Shown here: one piece after another, positions 19,638-27,325 of the stretch | Numbering within the stretch: position 1 is the first letter of the stretch | Layout of the letters: each line of letters opens with the position of its first letter | NCBI RefSeq assembly: GCF_004765795.1 | Contig: NZ_SBIV01000001.1 | Span: 558,001 to 622,000 of the forward strand | Length of the DNA stretch: 64,000 nucleotides | Direction: 5' to 3' | Origin: Halorussus marinus | GTDB lineage: Archaea > Halobacteriota > Halobacteria > Halobacteriales > Haladaptataceae | Position numbers and translations under genes: made by a program | The notes under the pieces: generated by a model | The model's database searches: none | Seen by the model: only the letters and a program-made list of their open reading frames with translations | What the model was told of the DNA's origin: nothing

Positions 19638-21203
19638 ATGACCGTCTACGTCGTCGGACTCGACGGGGCCGACTGGTCGCTGCTCCGACCGTGGGCCGAG
19701 GCGGGCCACCTCCCGACGGTCGCCCGGATTCTCGACGAGGGCGTCGCGGGCGACCTCCAGAGCACGCTCCCGCCGGTCACGTTCCCGGCGTGGAAGTGTT
19801 ACTCGACGGGCAAGACTCCCGGGAAGCTCGGCGTCTACGAGTGGTTCGCGTACGACAGAACGACCCACGACATCTCGGCGAACGACGCCAGCGACTTCCG
19901 GTCGCGCGAGTACTGGGACGTGTTGGCCGACCGCGACCGGCGCGCGGGCGTGATCAACATGCCGACGACCCACCCTGCCGGCGCGGACGAGGGCGTGAAC
20001 GCGACGGACGACGGGCCCTTCATCATCGCGGGGAGCCCCGCAAGCGAGCGCAAGGCGTTCACCAGCCCCGCGTCGCTGAGGACGGAACTGCTCGAGGAGA
20101 TCCCCGACTACCGGGTCAAGCCCGACCTCGTCCTCGACGAGGCGTCGCCCGACGAGTTGGTCGCCGAGGCCCGCGATCTGTTCGAACAGCGCTTCGACGC
20201 CGCGACGTGGCTCGCCGACGAGAAAGACTGCGAGCTGGTCCACACCACGCTCTTTGCGACCGACACGCTCCAACACCGGCTCTGGGATCGCCCCGAGAAG
20301 CTCCGGGCGGCCTACGAGCGCGTCGACGACCTGCTCGCGGACCTGCTCGCACGCGAGGACGCCGAGGCCGTCGTGCTCATGAGCGACCACGGCTTCGCCG
20401 AGATCGACGAGATCTTTCTCGTGAATCAGTGGTTGGCCGAGCGGGGCGACCTCGTCGTCGAGGACTCGGAGGCCCGCGACCTGCTGGCGTCGGTCGGGCT
20501 CACCGAAGAACGGCTCAAGCGGTTGGTCGATCGGCTCGGACTCGTCAATCTCGCCCAGTCGCTCGTGCCCGAGTCCCTCCAGCGGTTCTTCCCGAGCGAG
20601 AGCGGTCGCGTGGCGATTCAGGACGCCGGAATCGACTGGACCGAGACGAAGGCCGTCTCGCTCGGCCGCGGACCGATCTACGTCAACCGCGACGCGTTCC
20701 CGGACGAGGAGGCGGCCGACGCCTACGCCGAGGCGCTGGCGGCCGACCTCGAAGCGCTCGAAACGCCGTCGGGCGATCCGGTCGCGGCCGCGGTCCGCGA
20801 TCCGGCGGACGTTTACACCGGCGAGCGACCGCGCGCTCCGGATCTGGTGGTGGAGTACGCGACCGGCGTCGACGCCCCCGAAGCGATCGGCGGCGGTGTC
20901 TTCGGCGAGACCACCGAGTGGCTGGCGACCCACCGCCGCACGGGGGTGTTTGCGGCGTGGGGCGAGGACGTCGCGACCGGGAGCGCCGACCTCGAACTGT
21001 ACGACCTCGCGCCGACTCTGCTCCACTATCTCGGTGCGCCCGTCCCCGAAGACGTCGACGGCGACGTTCGATTCGACGTGTTAGCCGGCGAGCCAGCCGA
21101 TCGATCGATCGAGACGGGGGCGCCGACAGCGGCCGACGCGGCCGGCGAGCGCGCGGGCGAGGAGGTCGAAGACACACTACGAGAGCTTGGGTATCTGGAA
21201 TGA
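19638..21203 (+). CDS. Alkaline phosphatase superfamily enzyme 4 (NPP-like)
   Basis: A 521-aa cytoplasmic enzyme close to enzymes 1 and 2. Seen: VVGLDGADWSLLRPW at the N-terminus, Thr nucleophile in PPVTFPAWKCYSTG, ATDTLQHRLW, MSDHGFAEID, and THRRTGVFAAWG carrying the last His. The metal site is therefore complete. It ends in RELGYLE and overlaps the next gene by ATGA, pairing one NPP-like with one sulfatase-like enzyme in an operon. It is not exported. The reaction is unknown; the location beside glycosyltransferases suggests a glycan precursor as substrate. Confidence 0.85.
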   Translation: MTVYVVGLDGADWSLLRPWAEAGHLPTVARILDEGVAGDLQSTLPPVTFPAWKCYSTGKTPGKLGVYEWFAYDRTTHDISANDASDFRSREYWDVLADRDRRAGVINMPTTHPAGADEGVNATDDGPFIIAGSPASERKAFTSPASLRTELLEEIPDYRVKPDLVLDEASPDELVAEARDLFEQRFDAATWLADEKDCELVHTTLFATDTLQHRLWDRPEKLRAAYERVDDLLADLLAREDAEAVVLMSDHGFAEIDEIFLVNQWLAERGDLVVEDSEARDLLASVGLTEERLKRLVDRLGLVNLAQSLVPESLQRFFPSESGRVAIQDAGIDWTETKAVSLGRGPIYVNRDAFPDEEAADAYAEALAADLEALETPSGDPVAAAVRDPADVYTGERPRAPDLVVEYATGVDAPEAIGGGVFGETTEWLATHRRTGVFAAWGEDVATGSADLELYDLAPTLLHYLGAPVPEDVDGDVRFDVLAGEPADRSIETGAPTAADAAGERAGEEVEDTLRELGYLE

Positions 21204-22552
21204 ATCCCCTGAAGCGGTTTCCCCGCGCGAACAACGCGTGGATGGACCTGAAACACCGCGTGCGCCACTGGCGAAAGCGACGCGACCGGGCCGTTCGGAC
21301 GGGCGTTTCGGTGGATGAGCCTCGTAACGTCCTCGTGGTCGTCGTCGACTGCCTGCGCGCAGACCACGTCTCGGGATTCGGCCACGACCGCGAGACGACG
21401 CCCACGCTCGATGCGTTTGCGGATGGCGCCGCCGCGTTCTCGAACGCGAAAGCGCCGAGCCCGTGGACGTTTCCCTCGGTTCCGTCGGTCCTGTCGGGAC
21501 GCTATCCTCACGAGCACGGGGGCCGACTCGAACCCGACCCGCGGAACCTCTCGGCCGAACAGTTTCCCCGTAGGCCGCGGACTGACGTCCCGATGCTCCC
21601 CGACCTGCTCGAAAGCGCCGGGTACGACACCGGGATGATAACCGCGATTCCCATGGCGGAGGAGGCGGTCGGCGACCGGTTTCAGCATGTGAGCGTCCGC
21701 TATACGGACGCGACCGAGCGAGTGTCGTCTGCTCGCGAGTGGTTCGCCGGGCGTGACAGGTGGTTCTGCCACCTCCACCTCGGCGACCCTCACGCGCCAC
21801 TCGACGTCCCGGACGAACACCGAGCGGAGTTCGGCGTACCGGACCTCGAGAATGTCGAGGACTGGCGATTCCGCGAATCGACCGGCGACGAGGGGTTCGA
21901 GCGGTACCGTGACGCCCGACGCCGAGCGTACGATGCGGCTGTTAGGGGGGCGGACGACGCGCTCGCGGGCCTACTCGCGGACCTCGACGACGACACCGTC
22001 GTCGTGGTGTGTGGCGATCACGGCGAGGCGTTCTGGGAGCACCCCGACCTCGAACGGCGGCTCAACGACGATCCCCGCGGCTACTACGGGACCGACCACG
22101 GCCACAGCGTCTTCGAGGAAGTCGCCCGAGTACCCCTCTGGGTACGCGCGCCCGGCGTCCATCCGGAGCGCTCGGATCGACCGGTCTCGCTCGTGGACGT
22201 GGCGCCGACGGTGCTCTCGACGCTCGGGGCGGACGTACCGGCCGGTATCAGCGGTCGATCGCTCGATACCGACCCCGACCGGGACCGACCGCTCCTCTGT
22301 GAGGAGACCGCCTACGGCTACAATCAACGCGCGGTCTGGCGAGACGGCCAGAAAGTGATCGCGGTGCCCGAAACGGCGACGAGACTGGCGTTCGATCTCG
22401 ACGGCGGCCTCGAAACAGACCCGCTCGAAACGGTCCCAGACCGTCTCGAATCAGGACTCTCCGGGTTCGGATCGGGCGTCGACGGCGGCCAGCAGATGTC
22501 TGTCGACGACGACACCCGCGACCGACTCGCGGAACTCGGCTACCTCGAATAG
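21200..22552 (+). CDS. Alkaline phosphatase superfamily enzyme 5 (sulfatase-like fold, Thr nucleophile)
   Basis: A 450-aa protein starting at the ATG that overlaps the previous stop (ATGA). About 45 basic and aromatic residues precede the first strand NVLVVVVDCLRADHVSG, a possible membrane-surface or partner contact. The nucleophile site reads SPWTFPSVPSVLSGRYP: Thr, with no CxPxR signature. Late metal ligands are in GDHGEAFWEHP and GTDHGHSVFEEVARVPLW. It ends in AELGYLE. Its stop codon abuts the stop of the convergent gene 6. A phosphatase or phosphotransferase role is inferred from the residues. Confidence 0.82.
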   Translation: MNPLKRFPRANNAWMDLKHRVRHWRKRRDRAVRTGVSVDEPRNVLVVVVDCLRADHVSGFGHDRETTPTLDAFADGAAAFSNAKAPSPWTFPSVPSVLSGRYPHEHGGRLEPDPRNLSAEQFPRRPRTDVPMLPDLLESAGYDTGMITAIPMAEEAVGDRFQHVSVRYTDATERVSSAREWFAGRDRWFCHLHLGDPHAPLDVPDEHRAEFGVPDLENVEDWRFRESTGDEGFERYRDARRRAYDAAVRGADDALAGLLADLDDDTVVVVCGDHGEAFWEHPDLERRLNDDPRGYYGTDHGHSVFEEVARVPLWVRAPGVHPERSDRPVSLVDVAPTVLSTLGADVPAGISGRSLDTDPDRDRPLLCEETAYGYNQRAVWRDGQKVIAVPETATRLAFDLDGGLETDPLETVPDRLESGLSGFGSGVDGGQQMSVDDDTRDRLAELGYLE

Positions 22553-23932
22553 CTACTCCATGTAGCCGAGGTCTTTGAGGTGCTGTTCGACCATCTCGTC
22601 GTCCTCGGCGACGGCGTCGGAGCCGCCCTCGCGCAACCGCTTCATCCGCGCCTGATGGTCGTCGAGCGCGCGCGCGAGGTCGCCGTACTCGGGGGCGTCG
22701 CCAGACCGGTCGTCCTCCGGGCGCTCCTCGGGGGTCGCGCTCACGTCGAAGCAGAGTTCGCCGTCGTCGGCGTGGCGAAGGAGCTTCCAGCCGTCGGCTC
22801 GCCGGGCGCAACACCGCGCGTACTCGATCTGGCGACCGACGTCGGCGAACCCGTACTCGCGGGGGTCGGCCTCGCCGTCGGCGACCGCGAGCGCGGACTC
22901 GCCCTCCCAGCCGGCGTGGGGATCGAGACCGAGCGCGTCCGCGATCGTCGGCGCGACGTCGAGGAGTCTGACCTGCCCCTCGACCGGCTCGGCGCGCTCG
23001 ACGTCGTTTCGCGCCGGGTGAGAGACGATCAGCGGGACCCGGAGGACGCCTTCCCAGAACTCCGGCGGGTGGCCCGCGTGACCGTGCTCGCCGACGAGTT
23101 CGCCGTGATCGGCCGTGAAGACGACGAGCGTCTCGTCGAGCTCGTTACGTTCGCGCAGGGCGTCCAGTAAGGCGTCGAACTGGTCGTCGACGTAGGCGCA
23201 CTCGGCGTCGTAGAGTTTCCGGATCAGCTCCCACTCGCGGTCGGTGACTGCCTCGGGATGGTGGGTCCCCTTCCGCGAGAGCCCGCGACAGGTCGCGAGG
23301 TCGAGCGGTTCGTCCAGAAACTGACGCTGGTACTCCTCGGGCGCCTCGTAGGGGTGGTGGGCGTCCATGTAGTGGAGCCAGGTGAACCACTCGCCCGTCT
23401 GGTCGCCGATCCACTCGATGGCGCGGTCGTTGAGCGATTCGGCGCGCTCGTACTCGCTGTCGTTGCCCGTCGCGGTCGCGAACAGCGCGTCGGCGCGGTT
23501 GTACACCGTCTCTATCGTCTTGAACACCGCGCCGTCCTTGTCGAGGTTCGACTGGACGAACTGCTTGAGCCGCCCCGCCTCGGTCGTGCCGCTGGCGTCG
23601 TACATCGACTCGAACCCCCGGTCGTAGCGGTACGAACCGCTCGCGAAGTGATTGTCGGTGTAGCCCGCGGTGGCGTACCCGGCGTCCCGGAGCGACTCGG
23701 CCAGCGTCCTGATGCCGTCGTCCGAGCCCGGTTCCGGGAGGCCCAGTCCCTCGATGCTGGCGAAGTATCGGCTCGCGAGGATGGCCGGGAACGACGCCGG
23801 CGTCGAGGGGCCGTTCGCGACGCACTCGGCGAACTCCAGCGCCTCGTCCGCGAACGACCGCGTCGCGGGCATCACATCCGGACTCACCCGGTCGGCGCGC
23901 AGGGAGTCGACCGTGACGAGGAGGACGTTCAT
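22553..23932 (-). CDS. Alkaline phosphatase superfamily enzyme 6 (sulfatase-like fold, Thr nucleophile)
   Basis: A 459-aa cytoplasmic enzyme. Seen: NVLLVTVDSLRADRVSPD at the N-terminus, GPSTPASFPAILASRYF at the nucleophile position (Thr in place of Cys, Phe in place of the sulfatase Arg), WLHYMDAHHPYEAPEEY, FTADHGELVGEHGHAGHPPE and VLRVPLIVSHPA. It ends in KDLGYME, the most divergent version of the shared tag. It has a clear TATA-like box and a short palindrome before its ATG. The substrate is unknown. Confidence 0.83.
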   Translation of the reverse strand: MNVLLVTVDSLRADRVSPDVMPATRSFADEALEFAECVANGPSTPASFPAILASRYFASIEGLGLPEPGSDDGIRTLAESLRDAGYATAGYTDNHFASGSYRYDRGFESMYDASGTTEAGRLKQFVQSNLDKDGAVFKTIETVYNRADALFATATGNDSEYERAESLNDRAIEWIGDQTGEWFTWLHYMDAHHPYEAPEEYQRQFLDEPLDLATCRGLSRKGTHHPEAVTDREWELIRKLYDAECAYVDDQFDALLDALRERNELDETLVVFTADHGELVGEHGHAGHPPEFWEGVLRVPLIVSHPARNDVERAEPVEGQVRLLDVAPTIADALGLDPHAGWEGESALAVADGEADPREYGFADVGRQIEYARCCARRADGWKLLRHADDGELCFDVSATPEERPEDDRSGDAPEYGDLARALDDHQARMKRLREGGSDAVAEDDEMVEQHLKDLGYME

Positions 23933-23936
23933 ACCT

Positions 23937-23962
23937 GCCCGAAGTCGGGCGACCGTTAAAAC
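23937..23962 (-). promoter_or_regulatory. TATA-like box and palindrome before AP-superfamily gene 6
   Basis: GTTTTAACG on the reverse strand (23954-23962) is centred 26 nt before the ATG. Between box and ATG, 23937-23950 is a GCCCGA-AG-TCGGGC inverted repeat, a possible operator over the start site. Confidence 0.45.
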
Positions 23963-24010
23963 GCTACTCGTACGGGCCGGCGGGCCGCGAGGGGCCGATC
24001 GCCGCCCGCC

Positions 24011-25051
24011 CTACGATTGGTAGACCGCGGCCACGCGCTCGCTCACGTCGTCCCACGACGGCAGTACGGCGGTGGGGGCGTCGCGCTCGGCGGCCTCACG
24101 AACGGCTTCGGAGACGGCCGTAGAGTCGACGTCCGCGACGCCGACGCAGTCATCGCGGTCGGTCCAGTCGACCAGCGCTCCGGCCTCCCGGACGACGCAC
24201 GGCGTCCCGGCCGCCAGCGCCTCGGCGACCGTCATGCCGTACGACTCGAACGACGAGAGCGCGAGGTAGGTCTCGGCGCCGGCGTACAGACCGGGCAGGC
24301 GCTCGTCGGCGACGTAACCCAGAAACGTCACGCGGTCGGCGACGCCGGCCTCTCGGGCGATCGCTTCGAGTTCCGGGCGGTAGTCGCCCGACCCGGCGAC
24401 CAGCAGGTCGTACTCCGGGAGGTCGGCGAGCGCCCGAATCGCGTGCTGGACGCCCTTGTACGCCTCCAGCCGGCCGACACAGAGCAAGTATGGGCGGTCG
24501 CGGCGTTCGGGCGATGCGTCGGCGAACCGCGCGACGTCGAGGCCGTTCGGGATCACGGTCGCCTCGGCTCCGAAGTCCGCGCGGAGCCGGCCGCGTTCCC
24601 AGTCGCTGACGGCGATCACGGCGTCGGCTCGGCCGAGCGCCCACCCGCCGACCGGTCGGTACAGCGAGAGCAGTCGGTCCCGAAGGTCGCCGGCGCTCGC
24701 GCCGTGATAGTGGGTCGTCACGACGAACCGTGCGTCGCCGGCGCCGAGCGCCGCGAACAGCACCGGTAGCGAGTGATAGTTGTGCGCGTGGATCACGTCG
24801 GGATCGACCCGCCGGACCGCGCGGGCGATCCCCGGCGCGACGTGGAAGGCGCCGCCGGGCGCGAACCCCCGGAAGCGCCGGACCGACACGCCGTTTCGCG
24901 TCTCCCGATCCGGAACGTCGGCGCCGGCGTCGGCGGCGAACACGGTCACGTCGTGGCCCCGAGCCGCGAGCCGCTCGCTGATCTCGGCGACGTGAGTCTC
25001 GACGCCGCCGGTGTGGGGCGGGTATCGCGGCGCGACCTGCAGGATCTCCAT
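24011..25051 (-). CDS. GT4 family glycosyltransferase
   Basis: A 346-aa GT-B glycosyltransferase. Seen: the N-terminal APRYPPHTGGVETHVAEI pattern typical of GT4 enzymes, VIHAHNYHSLP, the donor-binding VGRLEAYKGVQHAIRAL, and LALSSFESYGMTVAEALAAG near residue 270 with the E-x7-E pair. It starts 1 nt after the stop of the GT2 gene, so the two are cotranscribed. It probably extends the dolichol-linked N-glycan whose first sugar is added by AglJ. Sugar specificity cannot be read. Confidence 0.88.
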   Translation of the reverse strand: MEILQVAPRYPPHTGGVETHVAEISERLAARGHDVTVFAADAGADVPDRETRNGVSVRRFRGFAPGGAFHVAPGIARAVRRVDPDVIHAHNYHSLPVLFAALGAGDARFVVTTHYHGASAGDLRDRLLSLYRPVGGWALGRADAVIAVSDWERGRLRADFGAEATVIPNGLDVARFADASPERRDRPYLLCVGRLEAYKGVQHAIRALADLPEYDLLVAGSGDYRPELEAIAREAGVADRVTFLGYVADERLPGLYAGAETYLALSSFESYGMTVAEALAAGTPCVVREAGALVDWTDRDDCVGVADVDSTAVSEAVREAAERDAPTAVLPSWDDVSERVAAVYQS

Positions 25052-25052
25052 C

Positions 25053-26195
25053 TCAGTCGAACGCCTCGCGCAGTTCCTCGTCGACCTCCCACGTCCCGTC
25101 GCCCTTGCCCCGAAGCAACTCGACCGCGGCGTGGAGTAACGACACCTGCGAGTCGAAGACGGCGTAGATCGCCTGCAGTGGCCCGAGCAGGTCCTTCTGT
25201 CCGAGCCAGACGAACCCCGCGAGAGCGACCAGGACCGCGAGCCCCGCGGGGCCGACGACCGACACCGCGGCCGCGGTCACCGCGAGCGCGCCGAGCGCGA
25301 CCAGCCACGGCGAGACGACCATGAACCACCAGTTGAACGGGAGGACGAGTCGGCCGTAGTTGCCGTACTTGCCCAGCGCGTCCCGGTGCTGGACGAGCAG
25401 TCGGATCAGGCCCATCCCGCGGCGGTCCTTCTGGAGGCGGCGCTTGCCGAAGTCCGAGTGGGAGGCCTCCTCGTAGCGGACCGCGGGGTCGAAGACGACC
25501 CGGTCGCCGCCCCGTCGGATCTTCAGCGCGAGTTCGGTGTCGTCGGCCAGCGAGTTCGGGTCGATCGGGACGACCGCGTCGTTCTCGAACGCCGAGAAGG
25601 GTCCGTGGAAAATGAGCGTCGAGTCGAGGTGGGATTCGAGCGTCTGGACGTGGGCCTGTACGCCCCGGTAGCCCGCTTCGACCTCGCTCCCGCCGAGCAC
25701 CTCGGCGTTGCGCCCGGTGACCGCCGCCACCTCGGGGTCGGCGAGGTTCGCCGCGGCCACCCTGAGCGCGTCGTCGGCGACGTAGGAGTCGCAGTCGGTC
25801 TTGACGACCATCTCGTTTTCCGCGGCGGCGTACGCGTCGTTGAGCGCGGGCGCGAGTCCGCGGCGCTCGTCCTCGCGGATGAGGGTGAGTTCCGGGTACT
25901 CGCGGTCGGCGAGATACGACTCGATGCGCTCTGGGGTGTCGTCGTCGCTGGAGTCGACGACCACCAGTTCGACCTTCTCCATCGGGTAGTCGAGTTCGAG
26001 CAGGTCGTCGAGTTTCGTCTCGACGATGCCCGACTCGTTGTACGTCGGCAGGACGACGCTGACGGCGGGTTCGGCCTCGCGCTTGTCGGCGGGCGAGCCC
26101 TCGGGGCGGACCCACGCGTACAGCGCGAGGAAGGCGAGATACGGGAGGGCCGTCACCGCGACCAGCGCGCCGGCGACGGCGACGAGAGCGTTCAT
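25053..26195 (-). CDS. Membrane-bound GT2 family glycosyltransferase
   Basis: A 380-aa enzyme with an N-terminal membrane segment (about residues 4-28), a GT-A domain (VSVVLPTYNESG near 46, VVVDSSDDDTPE, KTDCDSY as the DxD-type metal site, and a late QKDRRGMG in the QxxRW position), then two or three membrane segments from about 275 to 330. This layout is shared with processive or dolichol-phosphate-using GT2 enzymes such as AglE/AglI-type proteins. It forms an operon with the GT4 gene downstream and is divergent from aglJ. The acceptor is inferred to be the lipid-linked glycan. Confidence 0.85.
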   Translation of the reverse strand: MNALVAVAGALVAVTALPYLAFLALYAWVRPEGSPADKREAEPAVSVVLPTYNESGIVETKLDDLLELDYPMEKVELVVVDSSDDDTPERIESYLADREYPELTLIREDERRGLAPALNDAYAAAENEMVVKTDCDSYVADDALRVAAANLADPEVAAVTGRNAEVLGGSEVEAGYRGVQAHVQTLESHLDSTLIFHGPFSAFENDAVVPIDPNSLADDTELALKIRRGGDRVVFDPAVRYEEASHSDFGKRRLQKDRRGMGLIRLLVQHRDALGKYGNYGRLVLPFNWWFMVVSPWLVALGALAVTAAAVSVVGPAGLAVLVALAGFVWLGQKDLLGPLQAIYAVFDSQVSLLHAAVELLRGKGDGTWEVDEELREAFD

Positions 26196-26213
26196 GCGCC
26201 CGACTACGAAATC

Positions 26214-26223
26214 GGATTATAAC
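26214..26223 (-). promoter_or_regulatory. TATA box of the GT2-GT4 operon
   Basis: GTTATAATCC on the reverse strand, centred 24 nt before the ATG at 26195. It is one of the best TATA elements in the window. Confidence 0.6.
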
Positions 26224-26310
26224 AGGCTGACGGTCGTCGCTCGGGCGGGTCGGCGGGTTCCGCCGTCGGCTGGGGTTCGAGGGTCGACCGCCGCGAGCGT
26301 GCGAGAAGTA

Positions 26311-26339
26311 AGCCTTTTGCGGGAGTGGTGACCACTCCC
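26311..26339 (+). promoter_or_regulatory. aglJ promoter with perfect palindromic operator candidate
   Basis: A TATA-like AGCCTTTTG lies at 26311-26319. It is followed at 26321-26339 by the perfect inverted repeat GGGAGTGGT-G-ACCACTCCC, ending 5 nt before the aglJ ATG. The palindrome covers the predicted transcription start, which suits a repressor site. Confidence 0.6.
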
Positions 26340-26344
26340 TGTCA

Positions 26345-27250
26345 ATGGCCGAACGCGAGGACGTGTGCGTGCTCATCCCCACGCTGAACGAGGCCGAGAC
26401 GATCGGCGAGGTCGTCGACGGCTTCACCGACCGCGGGTTCGAGAACGTCCTCGTCGTGGACGGCGACTCGACCGACCGGACACAAGAGATCGCTCGCGAG
26501 CACGGCGCGCGCGTGCTCCAGCAGTCCGGGTCGGGGAAGGGTCAGGCGATCCAGGAGGCGATCCGCCACATCGAGGCCGAGTACGTCCTGATGCTCGACG
26601 GCGACGGCACCTACCGGCCCGAGGACGCCGACGCGATGCTCGAACCCCTGCTGGAGGGCCGCTACGAGCACGTCATCGGCGACCGGTTCGCCGACATGGA
26701 GGAGGGTGCGATGACTCGGCTGAACAAGGCCGGCAACGGGATGTTCAACTGGGTGTTCCGGACGATCCACGGGGAGGACTTCGAGGACATCCTGAGCGGC
26801 TACCGGGCGTTCACCCGCGAGTCGGTCGAACGCTTCCACCTCGACGCCGACGGCTTCGGCGTCGAGACCGAGATGGCCGTCGAGTGCGTGAAACACGACG
26901 TGCCGACGACGGTCGTCCCCATCCGGTACGAGGCCCGCCCCGACGAGTCCGAGACCAACCTCCATCCCGTGCAGGACGGCGGGGTGATCTTGCTGACCCT
27001 CTACCAGCTCGCGAAGACCAACAACCCCCTGTTCTACTTCGGGAGCGTGGGCGTGCTGAGCGGGCTGTTCGGCGTCGCGGTCGCCGGCTACGTCGGCTAC
27101 GAGTGGTTCGTCGGCCCGCGGGTCTCCCACGAGGTGCTGGCGGTGGTCGCGGCGTTCGCCATCCTGTTCGGGGTCCAACTGCTGATGTTCGGGGTGCTGT
27201 CGGACCTCATCGTGACGCTCCACCGCGAGCAGATGCGCCGGCTCAAGTGA
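26345..27250 (+). CDS. aglJ: Dolichol-phosphate glycosyltransferase AglJ (first N-glycan sugar)
   Basis: A 301-aa GT2 enzyme matching AglJ, which adds the first hexose to dolichol phosphate in haloarchaeal S-layer N-glycosylation. Seen: CVLIPTLNEAETIGEV at residues 8-23, VVDGDSTDRT at 37-46, the metal site LDGDGTYRPED near 84-94, the ILSGYRAFTRESVERF segment, and two C-terminal membrane helices (about 228-250 and 258-285). With aglB, the flippase and the other glycosyltransferases it marks this as the N-glycosylation island. Confidence 0.92.
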   Translation: MAEREDVCVLIPTLNEAETIGEVVDGFTDRGFENVLVVDGDSTDRTQEIAREHGARVLQQSGSGKGQAIQEAIRHIEAEYVLMLDGDGTYRPEDADAMLEPLLEGRYEHVIGDRFADMEEGAMTRLNKAGNGMFNWVFRTIHGEDFEDILSGYRAFTRESVERFHLDADGFGVETEMAVECVKHDVPTTVVPIRYEARPDESETNLHPVQDGGVILLTLYQLAKTNNPLFYFGSVGVLSGLFGVAVAGYVGYEWFVGPRVSHEVLAVVAAFAILFGVQLLMFGVLSDLIVTLHREQMRRLK

Positions 27251-27292
27251 GGTCGCGGGCCTGTCGCTCCCCGTTCCGGACTCGCCGGTACA

Positions 27293-27301
27293 GTTATTTC
27301 A
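27293..27301 (+). promoter_or_regulatory. TATA-like box of the acyl-CoA ligase gene
   Basis: GTTATTTCA, centred 29 nt before the ATG at 27326; leaderless spacing. Confidence 0.5.
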
Positions 27302-27325
27302 CTGACGTGAGTAGCTTCCGAGCGC

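Noticed and set aside
17017-23932. Labelling the three sulfatase-like genes as sulfatases
   Set aside because: The Cys/Ser of C/S-x-P-x-R is Thr and the Arg is absent in all three, so formylglycine cannot form.
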